DNA of 64,000 nt from Scilla litardierei (GCA_030789695.1 CM061142.1:43757375-43821374); one strand, 5' to 3'; positions 32,807-45,186 are shown, numbered from the stretch's first letter. A program made the numbers and translations. Notes: a model not told the origin generated them from the letters alone.

Positions 32807-34529
32807 TGTAGTGCCCTGTGGTAGCTACTGCACACGTACTAGAGGGGGGGGAATAGTACTTAAAATAATCAAGATAGTTATTCCTAATTATTGTGCAAGA
32901 AACAAACGACAATGCAGAATTAAACAACTATCAACAAGAATTAAAACATACACAAACAAACAATATTACTGGGTTCGGATCCACCCAAGTCTCCCCGACT
33001 TGTTCCCGGTGATCCTACGTCCCAACCACCCGGATCCCCTCCGGATACTTGAGTTAGCAACCCTAACTCAAGATTTCCACTATGAAGTACTTGTGAAAAA
33101 CCTTCACAAGTCAAATCATACACAAAGTAATTTGTGACTCCCACAACCCGGATCACAACCACACTCTCACAACGCGAGTGAAACTTACAATTCAAATATG
33201 AAATGAAATAAACACTTACCTACAAAATCCTATGCCTTGAGTAAATCTTACCAAATTAGGGCAAGGAGGGATTTTGAGGAAGATGATGCCACCAAACCCT
33301 AGCTTCAAGAAGATGACCAGCAATGGAAGCCTAGGGTGGAGTATGGTGACTAGAATCAAGCTCTTGGCTTGAGATGCTCACAATGGAGAGAATCTCTATT
33401 GAGGAAGATGGCTCAAAGAGTGAAGGGAGAGATTCTTGTGAGGAGAGAGAGATTTTAATTAGCTTGGGAGAGCTCTTCTCTTAGGTCTGAAATTGCTTGT
33501 AAAATGGACCTTCAACCTTGCCTCAAACGTATCAAGATTGTATTTATAGAGGCAAGGAAAATCGTGTTGGAAAAGTTCCCAACGGCTCTTTTCTGAACCC
33601 AACTAGTCGGTCAAAGAACAACCACCAACCGACTAGTTCATCAACTAGTCGGTCGGTCAATCAACGTAGACCGACTAATGGAAGAACAGCCAAAAGTCGA
33701 AGTTCCAGGCAAAGACAACTAGTCGGTCTAAGAAGACTTGCCGACCGACTAGTTTCACAACTAGTCAGTCGGTGAATGATCTTTGACCGACTAACGTCGA
33801 AATAGAATAGGCAGACTTGAAGTTGACTTAGTCGGTTTAAGAACAAATGCTGACCGACTAGTTTCTTAACTAGTCGGTCGGTAAACGTTCTTTGACCGAC
33901 TAACTCGAAACAGTAGCTCAGGCTGAAAATGACTGAACACAACTAGTCGGTCTAAGAAGGATTACTGACCGACTAAATCGTCATCTAGTCGGTCGGTGAC
34001 TCTTCTTTGACCGACTAACTGTAGTCATGGAAAGAGATGAATAAAGAGAGGCAAACTAGTCGGTTCAAGTAGAGTTTCCGACCGACTAGATCGTCATCTA
34101 GTCGGTTGGTGACTCTTCATGAACCAACTAACATGCACTCGAAGTCGAGGGAAGAAACGATAGGCTTCGGGAAAGTTTCTAATGGCTTCTATGAATATCC
34201 TAGCCTCTAAGATATGAGCGAAATGAAGTATATAATGTAAGTCCTACTCAGGCTTACATTCTAATCTATGAAGCTAGAAGACTATAAATTAAACCCTTAC
34301 GAGCAGTCTTCAAAGCTTCAATCTTCATTCTTGACTTCAATAAAACTCCTTGAGCTTCAACGAAGCTCCAGGCACACGATCACGCGTATTGAGAAGTCTT
34401 GAGGCGTCGCTTTTGATGTTCGTATTCTTTTGGCGACGATCTCCATAACTGCGCTCACAAATAAGTTAGTATACATTATTTATATTTGCTCATCCACCAA
34501 AACCAAATCCGGGGAATCAATACACAACA
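32807..34529 (-). repeat. Sire-3 3' LTR
   Basis: On the minus strand TGTTGTGTATTGATTCC...GGGCACTACA, 1723 bp. Array at 33603-34130 and TATA (plus-strand TATTTATA) at 33541-33548, in the correct order for the minus strand. Confidence 0.88.
33603..34130 (-). promoter_or_regulatory. CTAGTCGGTC array of the Sire-3 3' LTR
   Basis: Five palindromic units about 110 bp apart, same half-sites as Sire-2. The array ends 54 bp from the TATA box. A near-identical array is in the 5' LTR at 40606-41133. Confidence 0.72.
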
Positions 34530-35500
34530 TTCTCCCCCTTTTTGGTGATGACAAACCAACATAAATAATAACAATAATAATGATTCAATTGAAATTTACT
34601 TACTCCCCCTGCATTGATGACACGTTAGTTCCATATTCATAATATTCATATGCATCAAGCAGCGAGGGAAGATATGAAATATGAACCACATATTGACATA
34701 TAGGATCTGAATCCATTTTATATCTTTACTCCCCCTGAATCTAACACATCAAATTAGATTCATGGTAAATTCCTTTGAATTATTAATTAGCACATTGTCA
34801 TTATTATATCTCTCCCCCTTTGGCATTAGCAAAAAGAGCGGGAGGAGACAAAACCAATGGCTAAAAAATAACGCATGAGAGTCGAAGAATACGACCAAGG
34901 TCCAAAATAACACCAATGCAAAATATCAAATGCAAAATACCGAATAAAAGCAAAGCGTGTCAAGGAGACCAAAGTCGAAAATCGGAAACCGAAATCATCA
35001 AACCATAGGCGAAATACGAACTACGAAATCATCTAGCCATAGGCGAAAAACGAAATCCGAAATCATCAAAACTCAAATCGATTTCACTTATTGAGTTTTG
35101 GAACATACTCTCCAAAATCAACATTAGAGACAAAAATTCCAAAACGAATACCAAATGTAGCATGCAAAAACATTTGAATGGCATACACTAATCTAGCATA
35201 CTAGGATTCAAATTGAAACAAAATGATACCAAACGTAATATATTCTACCAATGGATACCAATGTGAATCAAAAGTATGAAAATACTTACAACATTAAGCT
35301 CCCCTTACTTTGGTGCATCACTTAAGCACCAACAACTCCATTTGAATGAAAATCCTTGTAAATCACGGAGTTGGTAGGGTTGGTATCCTATGGTGAAATT
35401 AACCTAGAGAATATCATTTTGGTATCCAAAAATCTCTTTGGATCCTATGGGTTAGGCAATAAATTTAGAGAACTAAATTCAAATTAAATGTAACCCAATC
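34530..35500 (-). other. Sire-3 3' leader with multiple polypurine tracts
   Basis: Minus-strand tracts at 34530-34543 (terminal), 34601-34612, 34727-34737 and 34808-34822, matching the Sirevirus pattern. 34850-35100 repeats 'gaaatcatc...cataggcgaaa' a few times. No pol is present. Confidence 0.75.
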
Positions 35501-35940
35501 TTACCATAATTGCTTTGGTACCCATAAAAATGAAATTAAACTTATGGTACCAAGCAATGAAGGGTCAAAGGAAACTAACCCTTCGGAAACCAAGTCCAAG
35601 AGGGAACTTGATTTCCCAACATAATCATCATTCAAAATAACATCATTAATAAAAGATTGCACATACAAATTCTTATTATGCATGCTTGTGTTCTTCGGAC
35701 CCCAAATAGTGTATGTCTTGGGAGTCCTAATCCTATTGGAAACATGCATACGTTGTTGATTTCTATGTGATGCATGTCGTGGGTAAGCATATGGCATGCG
35801 ATGCAAAGGTGCATGATGATAATTATTCATATGAGAATGAGGATGAACATATGAATGTGGAGGAACACGTGCATGAGTGTGTCTCACATGGTGTGCAGCT
35901 GCTCGTGGGTGCGGAGCATAAAATCATCATTTGTGCTAGC

Positions 35941-37922
35941 TGATTCGGGTTCAATATTACACATTTAACCCCCCATTTAGCCCTATTTGTGCTCACATGA
36001 TGCTACATTTTTCTCTAATTCATACGTATTTTCTACACATTTATTTATTAGAGAAAACACTCTATTTGAGCACAAAACAGCATTTAACGACGCATTTCTG
36101 CACTTGTTATATTTGTCCTAGCACCGTCTCGATCTCACGATTCCAACGAATATTTATTTGTATTTTTCTGAGATCTGTGCTAATTACTGTGAATTTTTGA
36201 ATGCAGAATACCAATTAAATGGAGAAATACGCGAGAAATACGCGAGGAAATACGGAAATACGCGCGTACGCGTACCGCTCCGTCGGCGTGGGACACGTGG
36301 CGGCAATCAGGAGCTTCCCGCTCGAATCCAACGAACCGGATCAAACATCGACGCGGCAAATTTACGACCGAGCGATCAAGATCGGACGGCCCAGATCTGG
36401 GCTGATTTGAATTCGAATTCGAGAATTCGCGATGGCCACGTGGCGTTCATCAAAGCGCGGCCCGCTCCATCCGACGGCTGCAAGCGACGCAGCTTCGACC
36501 GCGAATTCGCGAGGCTGAGATGTCCACGTGGCAGAATCGTAGCAAGAGCCCGCCCGATCGGACGGCCAGAAATCCACCCACCTCGCGAAATCATATGCGA
36601 ACAGAGGAGCGACGTGGCGCAATCGGATCCACGCGATTCAGATCCAACGGACTCCGCTGCTTGCGAAGCGATCGCGAAGAGCGGAACATTTAGGGGCGAC
36701 GTGGCTGAACGTGGGCCGCCCGATGATAAATCCGACGGACGAGAACCCCTCCGAGCTGAACGATAACGGGTTCGGGGCAGCGTAGCGGGCGCACGAAAAT
36801 TGGCGTCCACGTGTCGCCACGAGATCCGATCCCGCTTTGATGAGCGGTCCACAATTGCTCCGATCCAGATCTACGGTCGGGATGCGTTCCGGTTGCGGGT
36901 TTCAAACCCAATAAGCTTCTAAAACCCTTAATCTTATTATATAAGCGTATTTAGGGTTTTTTTTGGGCGTATTCAAGCAGATTGGGGCGTATTTTGGGCA
37001 TATTGGAGGCTCTAGAAGCCGTATTTTCCCCCTGAAAAATTCTGTAAAATTCCAGAGGCTTGTTTCTAATTTCCAGAGAGTTTTGAAGACTTTTCAGAGA
37101 GATTTGGTGATATTCTCTTCACTTTAGCTTGTATTTGGGTGTTTTAGCTTGTATTTTGCCTCTAAACTTCCGTATTTTGCTATTAAACCTATGAATTCTG
37201 ATCTGAAAATTGTTTATTTCTGCGCCATGAGTAGCTAAATTGTTATTGTGCATGATATGGAGTAGTTAGGGGCTATGATTTGTGTTAGTTTGGTTGAAAT
37301 TCCTTGTGTTAAATCGTCTAACGTCGCTAAAATTGTAATCGTTGTTCGTAAATCGACTTTTTTAGATTCCAAAAGAATTAATTTAGTTGATGATCGCCCC
37401 AAAAGGGTGAGCTTTGATCTCTCCAAAAGAGAGTTTCATACCGTAGTTTTGATCTCTCCAAAAGAGAGTTTCAAATCGTATTATAGCTTTAGCGACGATC
37501 TTTTTGAATATTTTGTTTGAACCCCCAAAAGGGCATCTTCCGATGAATTGCTCCCAAAAGGAGAATTCATTGAGTTATATTGGATATTTTTCCCAGTGAA
37601 TTGCTCTCAAAAGAGAATTCATTGTGATATATTCATCAACCAAATTAATACGAATCGTTGATCCTAACGAACCCATACCATGTGCAAACTTTTTATAGGT
37701 ATTTTCATACACGATTTTCTATGTTCCATATCGTTCACGTGTTCACATCACCCATCACCGTCATCATTTGTGAAGTGTTTAGTTTCTCTCCGATAGATTT
37801 CTATTTGATTTGAACTGTGGTTGCAACAGATTTCTTCCCGTGGATTCGACACCTGGACTCCCAGGTTTTACTACTTGTACGGACTCTTGCACTTGAGAGA
37901 GAGCACCTTTCCGGTCCCACCA
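35941..37922 (+). mobile_element. LTR-C: solo LTR in Sire-3 gag
   Basis: TGATTCGGGTTCAAT...TTCCGGTCCCACCA, 1982 bp, with a perfect 5-bp TSD CTAGC at 35936-35940 and 37923-37927. TATA-like TTATATAAG at 36938-36946 gives plus orientation. The end region (CCGTGGATTCGACACC) resembles Athila/Tat-group gypsy LTRs. A GC-rich zone with G-box repeats lies upstream of the TATA box. The long frames over 36158-36852 in both strands are by-products of this GC-rich zone, not genes. Confidence 0.8.
36294..36813 (+). promoter_or_regulatory. G-box (CACGTG) array in LTR-C
   Basis: CACGTG at 36294-36299, 36437-36442, 36525-36530 and 36808-36813, with further ACGTGG cores near 36614, 36701 and 36714. Most lie in the context (C)CACGTGGC. 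CACGTG is the known plant bZIP/bHLH G-box. The array ends 125 bp before the TATA box. Confidence 0.6.
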
Positions 37923-39791
37923 CTAGCATGTGGGGTAGGATGTGTGTTCCTACGTGGCATGGCATACATGAAGACATGACCCTTCTTTGGAGTCCACCCA
38001 AATTGGGTTTCTTTCCAAATGGGGGGGTGTTCCTAGCGGAAGCACCATTGGTAGAAGAACTACCCATGACGTGTTTACTTCCACTAGTAGAAGCATCGGA
38101 CGTTGGCCTAACAAAGGTGGCGGACGAGTTGGATGAATCTCCCATCTTATACCCCAAGCCAATGTGATGATTGGCCGGAGGCAAGTCATTTAGGATATTA
38201 TCCAACTTGCCCTTACCTTTGTTGAATTCATGAATTCGGCCCAATGTGCTCTCATGCTTCTCGGTGAGAGAATGCAAAGAAGCATCCAAAGTGGACACTT
38301 GCGATGCGAGTGCACAAACACGTGACTTAAGATTTTTATTCTCAATACTCAAAGTTGAGATTTGAGACGTCAAATCTGCTATCACATGTTCATCCGAATC
38401 CTCGACATGAACATGCTCAAGTTGAGATTTGAGATTTTCAATCTCATTTCTCACCCTTCAACAACGGTGTCGTTGTTGACGATGATAGGCTTAGGCGAGT
38501 TTTTAAGACTATCTAGCTCATTTTTAGTCTTATTAAACCTAGTAGCCAAATTAGAAAATTTATTCCAAAGTTGTTCATTGGCTACTCTAAGTTGATCATT
38601 GGTTACCTCTTCGCCTTCATCCTCGCTTCCATCCTCGCTTTCATCGGAGGGAAGTCGCTTCATTACGATCCTCTTTGCCCATGAAGCACGTGTGTGCTTT
38701 CTTCACTTTTTCATCGTCCGACTCTCCACTTGAGGAATCAGAGTCGGTGAAAGTACCGACAAGCCCTTTCTTGTGCTTTCTTGACTTGTTGCGCTTGGAT
38801 GCCTTCCATTTCCCCTTGTGTTTGTAGAGAGGACAATCCGGTTGATATGTCCTGGCTTATTGCATTTATAACACACGGGAGTAGAAGCATTAGTCGAACT
38901 AACTTTAGATTTATTTCTAAAGTTACCTTTTCGGAAGCATAAGTAGAACTCCTTTGCCATTTTGGCTAGAGTTTCCATGTCCAATTCTTCTTCCGATTCT
39001 TCTTCCGATTCTTCATCATCGGTAGATGGAGCGGCCTTGTATGCAATCGCCTTTTTCTTAGGCTCGTCTTGCTTCAAGTACGACTTCATCTTTTCTTTCA
39101 TCATGAGCTTGCTATCCTTGCGTACCTCGTATGACATTAAAGTACCCATTAGTTGAACAACGGTATAGGTTTTCATGTCATTACCTTCCTCGATGGCGAA
39201 GGTACGCTTCTCCCAACAAGAAGGAAGTCCATCGATTATCTTCGAGACTTTCTCCTTTCAGGTGTAGGTCTTCCCAAGAGCTTCCAACTCGTTTGTGATG
39301 TCGACGAATCGAGCATAATACTCTTTCATCTTTTCACCCTGCAGCATATGAAATAATTCGAAATCTTTATTCATTACAACGAGTTTAGAATCTCTTACCC
39401 GACTCGTCCCTTCATGTAAGATGAGGAGGGAGTTCCATATTTGATATGCACTCTTACATGTGCATATCTTATTGAAGTCCTCGGGCTCCAATGCGCATTG
39501 CAAGGCGTTCATTGCCTTGGCATTACTTACCTCCGCGGAGACCTCCGTGGGAGTCCACTTCGCGAAATCTTGTTCGGAGGGCTCGACATATTCATTCATC
39601 GTGGCTCTCCAAGTGAAGCGCTCCGGAGGAACGTTTCCATTCGGCATTTCCAGTACCCGTAGTTGGTACCCGTTGAAGGAGGGAGGCCGAGTTGAGGATT
39701 GCCCTTCCAAAACTGAAGAAGCTCCTTGACGATCCTTGAAGACATTGTAGTCGTTGTTCGTCATCGCTTTGAACTTGTAGCTTTAACCTTG

Positions 39792-39803
39792 GCTCTGATA
39801 CCA
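39792..39803 (-). other. Primer-binding site of Sire-3
   Basis: Minus-strand TGGTATCAGAGC, identical to Sire-2, 2 nt from the LTR end at 39806. Confidence 0.93.
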
Positions 39804-39805
39804 AT

Positions 39806-41303
39806 TGTTGTGCCCTGTGGTAGCTACTGCACACGTACTAGAGGGGGGGTGAACAGTACTTAAAATAATCAAGATAGTTATTCCTAATTATTGTGCAAGA
39901 AACAAACGACAATGCAGAATTAAACAACTATCAACAAGAATTAAAACATACCGCAAACAAACAATATTACTGGGTTCGGATCCACCCAAGTCTCCCCGAC
40001 TTGTTCCCGGTGATCCTATGTCCCAACCACCCGGATCCCCTCCGGATACTTGAGTTAGTAACCCTAACTCAAGATTTCCACTATGAAGTACTTGTGAAAA
40101 ACCTTCACAAGTCAAATCATACACAAAGTAATTTGTGACTCCCATAACCCGGGATCACAACCACACTCTCACAACCGAGAGTGAAACTTACAATTCAAAT
40201 ATGAAATGAAATAAACACTTACCTACAAAATCCTATGCCTTGAGTAAATCTTACCAAATTAGGGCAAGGGGGATTTTGAGAAAAATGATGCCACCAAACC
40301 CTAGCTTCAAGAAGATGACCAGCAATGGAAGCCTAGGGTGGAGTATGGTGACTAGAATCAAGCTCTTGGCTTGAGATGCTCACAATGGAGAGAATCTCTA
40401 TTGAGGAAGATGGCTCAAAGAGTGAAGGGAGAGATTCTTGTGAGGGAAAGAGAGATTTTAATTAGCTTGGGAGAGCTCTTCTCTTAGGTCTGAAATTGCT
40501 TGTAAAATGGACCTTCAACCTTGCCTCAAACGTATCAAGATTGTATTTATAGAGGCAAGGAAAATCGTGTTGGAAAAGTTCCCAACGGCTCTTTTCTGAA
40601 CCCAACTAGTCGGTCAAAGAACAACCACCGACCGACTAGTTCATCAACTAGTCGGTCGGTCAATCAACGTAGACCGACTAATGGAAGAACAGCCAAAAGT
40701 CAAAGTTCCAGGCAAAGACAACTAGTCGGTCTAAGAAGACTTGCCGACCGACTAGTTTCACAACTAGTCGGTCGGTGAATGATCTTTGACCGACTAACGT
40801 CGAAATAGAATAGGCAGACTTCAAGTTGACTTAGTCAGTTTAAGAACAAATGCTGACCGACTAGTTTCTCAACTAGTCGGTCGGTAAACGTTCTTTGACC
40901 GACTAACTCGAAACAGTAGCTCAGGCTGAAAATGACTGAACACAACTAGTCGGTCTAAGAAGGATTACTGACCGACTAGATCGTCATCTAGTCGGTCGGT
41001 GACTCTTCTTTGACCGACTAACTGTAGTCATAGAAAGAGCTGAATAAAGAGAGGCAAACTAGTCGGTTCAAGTAGAGTTTCCGATCGACTAGATCGTCAT
41101 CTAGTCGGTTGGTGACTCTTCATGAACCAACTAACATGCACTCGAAGCCGAGGGAAGAAACGATAGGCTTCAGGAAAGTTTCTAATGGCTTCTATGAATA
41201 TCCTAGCTCTAAGATATGCGCGAAATGAAGTATATAATGTAAGTCCTACTCAAGGCTTAACATTCTAATCTATGAAGCTAGAAGACTATAAATTAAACCT
41301 TAC
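39806..41303 (-). repeat. Sire-3 5' LTR, truncated
   Basis: Matches 32807-34300. It breaks off in 'aaaccttacga' and lacks the first ~230 bp of U3. The missing end is replaced by the second copy of the 52-bp flank. TATA at 40544-40551 (plus-strand TATTTATA) and the array 40606-41133 remain. Confidence 0.87.
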
Positions 41304-41355
41304 GAAGAAGGCATGAAATAGCGATCGCTAGGGTCACAAACGAGTTGGTTGTTTG
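41304..41355. repeat. 52-bp direct repeat, right copy
   Basis: Identical to 32755-32806. It joins the truncated LTR directly to host DNA (ATTGAAATTGAGGGG). Confidence 0.9.
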
Positions 41356-41440
41356 ATTGAAATTGAGGGGAAAGAATTGGTCATGAGAGAATTGGTGATA
41401 CTTGGGATGATCTTTTATTTCTTGGTGGAAGCCTTGGAAC

Positions 41441-41677
41441 AAGAAGCTGAAGCCAGTGAACAAGCTTAAGAAGGCAGCAGTGCAGCAACGGTGACGTAAG
41501 CAGACGGTGCGTTGCTTGCCAGATGAGGTCATATCCTATAGCATGCTCCCTCCGATTTCCTTCAAATCATTGTGCCATCTCAAGTCTGTGAGCAAGAATT
41601 GGAGTCGAGCCATCTCCGACGATCATCTGTTCAAGATGCTGCAAAATGGGCTCGCAGCAAAACATGGCCACAAGCAG
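41441..41677 (+). pseudogene. F-box gene first exon, probably defective
   Basis: Reads KKLKPVNKLKKAAVQQR, a TGA stop (41492-41494), then RKQTVRCLPDEVI and PPISFKSLCHLKSVSKNWSRAI, ending HGHKQ at a donor-like CAG|GTATTA (GT at 41678). LPDEV, PP.S...L..KSVSK.W...I is the F-box consensus, which binds SKP1 in SCF ubiquitin ligases. If translation starts downstream of the TGA the box itself is intact, but no ATG precedes it closely. No kelch or F-box-associated exons follow before transposon DNA begins. Confidence 0.55.
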
Positions 41678-41740
41678 GTATTAACTTGAAACATACCCCA
41701 AACGTTATGGTATTAACTTGAAAGATACCCCAAACGTTAG
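41677..41740. repeat. Two tandem copies of a ~33-bp unit
   Basis: 'ggtattaacttgaaa.ataccccaaacgtta' repeated back to back at the start of the presumed F-box intron. Confidence 0.75.
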
Positions 41741-41829
41741 GGTATTATTTTGTGAGCTTCGATCATGGGCAAAACAGGTATAATATAACGACGTTGTCGT
41801 CCATTAGCCAAAACACGGAAAAAGGTATT
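41741..41829. other. End of the gene-derived island
   Basis: Intron-like sequence with a short dyad ACGACGTTGTCGT. No gene. Confidence 0.35.
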
Positions 41830-42205
41830 GTTGTGTACGCCTTCATCAAAATCACACTTGGGGTGTCTCAATATCTACATCACCTTTTGATGATGACAAA
41901 CAAATGATATAAAATATGAAATTCTTAAAAGAAATATATGTACTCCCCCTACATTGATTCATGGTGTTTAAAAAATATCTTTGAACTTCCACTACATCTT
42001 TGCATGTTAGGATTAGCATAATTAAAGCACCTATTTTATATTAGCATCATAATAGGTGTACCAAATGAGTGTCATGAGTTCAATCTTTTGTTGGGACCTG
42101 TGGCTACACAACATACACTATACAAAGCATAAATAGTGTAATGGCTATGCATAATTAAAAGTTACTAAAATTAAACGCATAATACGCATCAGAAATAAAA
42201 AGAAT
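41830..42205 (-). mobile_element. Sire-5: Sirevirus 3'-end fragment
   Basis: On the minus strand: a polypurine tract (plus-strand tactccccctaca, about 41940), then 'tttgtcatcatcaaaagg', then an LTR start TGTAGATATTGAGACACC ending at 41879 on the plus strand. The LTR is cut after about 50 bp. Both ends are truncated. Confidence 0.55.
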
Positions 42206-42560
42206 GTGCTCAACAACAACAACCACAAAAAAATAATACGCCAAAGTAACATAAAGACACGGGGTGTATCCTGGTTCAGATCCCTACCCGACGATTCTAC
42301 TCCAGTCCCATGTTGCAATCGCACTCCGTGGATTCCATTAACCCTTCATGGGTCCAAACAACCAACACCACAACTCGGTGCTTGATTGCGCTCTCCCACT
42401 ACAAGAGTACAAATGCCAAAAGAAGTAACCCTCCTAAGCACACTCTAACGGAGTACAATGCTCCCTAACCGGGGCACAATCCCTAACCGAGATATGGAAC
42501 CGGGATATGGAGTAACCCTCCACGTGAAGTAACCCTCCACAATGTACTCATAAACCGAGT

Positions 42561-45186
42561 TGTCGTGGGCTGTTTAGCCCTATACAGTGACTGACGCGGT
42601 AGTCCTCTATGCATGAGTAGAGGGAGTATAAGGAGTTGATAAGAGGTGATATTGCATGTATGTGGCTGGTGGCAGTCGTGTAATTCTGTGAAGGGTGTGA
42701 GGGCATTTTGGTCATTAGGAAATACGGGTGGAAGTGTGTGTAGAGAAATGGTGGGTGTGTAAAGTAATGTCATACTTGTAATTTTGAAGGAGTGGGTTAG
42801 TGTAAGAGGGGCTAGTGTGAAAAGGGGTGTGATTAGTGGCATACTTGTAAATATTTAGAAGGGTGAGGGGCAAAACGGTCTTTTGGTCTAAAAGAGGGGT
42901 ATGTGTATAGTAAAGGAGTGTGTGCATAAAGTAACGACAAACTTGTAAATACTTCAAAGTTGAGGGGTATTTTTGGGAGGGTATTATAGACATTTCACCA
43001 TGAACATGCTTATCCTATAGTAGGTTCTAGTGATAGATATTTTAAGGAAAATTTCTATACTCTTCTTTAACTTTCCTTTTCTTTTTCTTTTCATTCCTCT
43101 CCCTCTCTCCCCCTCGTAGAACCTGGCCGAAATTCCTCTTCCCCCCTTCATCTTCATCCAAGCTCACAAACCCTAATTTCAACTCAAAAATCCAAGAAAC
43201 CCTAGGGTTACTTCAAGGAGAAAGAAGGTGGAAGGAAGAAAAAGAGAAGAGAGGAAGAAAGAGGCTTTCTTGATGTAGGATTCTAACTTTGATAGGGAAT
43301 TTTTATTTAGGGTTATGATGATGTTATGATGTTATTTATATTGTTCATGATCTTGAATTCAGGTGATATGTGTGCAATAGATCAAAAAGATCAAATTTTT
43401 CCTTGTTTTCTTAGCAAATCACCTTCCCCTAAAATCCTGAAATTATGATGTGAGTTCCTTCCTGTATTCTGATCACTGTGACTTGAATTACCTTCTGAAA
43501 AAAAAATATTCATGTAGTTCATGAAATCCTACCCCAAAATCATATAAAATTTAACATATGTTCAATTCAATAAGGAGGAGTAAAAATTCAATCTTTACAA
43601 CATGTCTGAGTTTCTCTCAGAATGGACACAGTTTAGTAAAATGGGGCTCAGTAACTGCACACACTATGGAAGTTTTCCTCCAATTTCATCTCAGTGCATA
43701 TTTTTCCAAATTCTGACTGTAACATGCCTAAAATTAGCTGTCATTACAGACTCTGAAATCTGTCTAAAAACAATCTGAACAGGTTGCACCAAATAATTCA
43801 CCATAAATTATCTAGTCAACATTTCTGCATGAAATTTTATATGTGAAGCCAGGACTACTATATCTTCAAATTTCATTTAGAGAGTTTTGTCAAATTCACA
43901 ATAAAAATGGATTAAATATGCTGATCTTGTAGCTGTTCCAGCAAGTTCCGCAAGCTGGGCTGTTTTGGATGAAGTTGAAACTTGTGGTGATGTTAATTTT
44001 CCATTCCAATATGCATGAATGTTGTTGATACCTATAAGAAAGTTTAGTTATGCTATTTGTTACTAAAATTGATGGTATGACACTCTTCATTTATATGGCG
44101 ACTGCTATATGTTTGTTGAAATGCCCCATTGAACGTAATGTTAAAGAAACTTGGGAAATAGCCATGAAAATGTTTATGCTATGTATTACATTTATAAAAT
44201 TGCGTAAGTATATTGAAGATTGTGACACATAACGTGTTAACTGGAGTGTCTCGATCTGCTCTAAGGCCGGTGAATATCCTAGTATGGGGATGTGGGAAAA
44301 TTGGGTATTACTTAACCATAAGGGACTGGACTGAGAAGATGGGGGAATAGAGGTCGTGATGTACGATATTTATTCCCATTCGCCTTTACGAGTGGAGGGG
44401 ACTTGGTGCTTCTGTTACTATGGGAAGCCTTACTCCTGTCAGGGACGGGGGAGCTGAGAGGCCTAGCGTACAGTGCCCGTGTCCAATGCGTCGTGTGCTA
44501 TATTCGTCCCAAATTTGGGGTTAGGTCCAAGCCCTTACCTTTAAGTGATACCCAGGCTTCCAAAGAGTCACTAATATCTGTTAATTAAAGAACTTCATAT
44601 GTGTTGTTACAAAATTGTGTGTTGTGCTCTTCACTTTGGTTACTTGTACTCCTATTGTATCCATACTCATAACCCCGAAATGATTCCCCTACCCTAGTTA
44701 GTTTCCTACTGGGCACGTTTTGATGTGCTCATTTTTTTCAGGTCTTGAGCAGGCGGCGCTAGAGCAGAATCTCCCTCAGGAAATTACTCAGACGTGAGTC
44801 CTGACTTGGGGACAATACTGTTTTTGGGATGTACCTTGTAGAGTGGGTTGGGTAGAGTAGTGAGTGAGTTGTCTCTGTAGTTTTGGAATGTGTTGGTAGC
44901 TTTTAGTATTACGCATGTATACTTGAGTTAGTTTCACTTTGTACTTGATGCTGGTGTGTAGTTACACTCTTTGGTTATGTAAATCTGTGGTTATGTAATT
45001 CTGTGATGACATTATGTAGTTGTTCTCTTTTATATTTCTGTGATGTATGATCCCAGCATTCGCAATGGCATGCTTTCTGTATGATGTCTATTACACTTGG
45101 TGTAATACAGCGGCTTGCCATGCTCCATCCTCTATTTCCGTAGTAAGAATTGTACTATTGGATATTTGTGAGAATGGGGCGTGACA
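42561..45186 (+). mobile_element. LTR-B: solo LTR, Ty3/gypsy type
   Basis: TGTCGTGGGCTG...GGGGCGTGACA, 2626 bp, with a perfect TSD CGAGT at 42556-42560 and 45187-45191. It has the same ending and overall plan as LTR-A. U3 (42700-42990) is made of degenerate ~90-bp repeats around 'catacttgtaa.t.ttgaag'. A C/T-rich leader (43060-43130) follows. A short frame rich in Gln and Glu ends at TGA about 44798. No internal region is present. Confidence 0.85.

Larger units (their letters stand above)
35501..39764 (-). pseudogene. gag: Decayed gag of Sire-3, split by LTR-C
   Basis: Start ATG at 39764, 28 nt from the primer-binding site. The translation follows the Sire-2 Gag: AMNALQCALEPEDFNK, TSRVRDSKLVV, GEKMKEYYARFVD, then a stop near 39258, CYKCNKPGHI zinc-knuckle remnant near 38850-38870 followed by a frameshift, and the coiled-coil part (37960-38450). 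The His-rich C terminus resumes after LTR-C at 35940 and stops at 35501 (WVPKQLW). At least one in-frame stop, two frameshifts and the 2-kb solo LTR break it. Confidence 0.85.
32807..41303 (-). mobile_element. Sire-3: gag-only Sirevirus derivative, 5'-LTR truncated
   Basis: Read on the minus strand: truncated 5' LTR (41303-39806), primer-binding site, decayed gag (interrupted by LTR-C), a 3' leader with polypurine tracts, and the 3' LTR (34529-32807). No protease, integrase, RT or RNase H sequence lies between the gag end and the leader, and no third ORF. LTR blocks such as 'gggtggatccgaaccca' and the CTAGTCGGTC array are shared with Sire-2, so Sire-2-type elements may mobilise it in trans. 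The two LTRs differ by eye at roughly 20 positions. Confidence 0.85.

Noticed and set aside
36158..36852. Open frames up to 202 codons on both strands
   Set aside because: They overlap in several frames within a GC-rich LTR U3 (LTR-C) and encode nothing recognisable.
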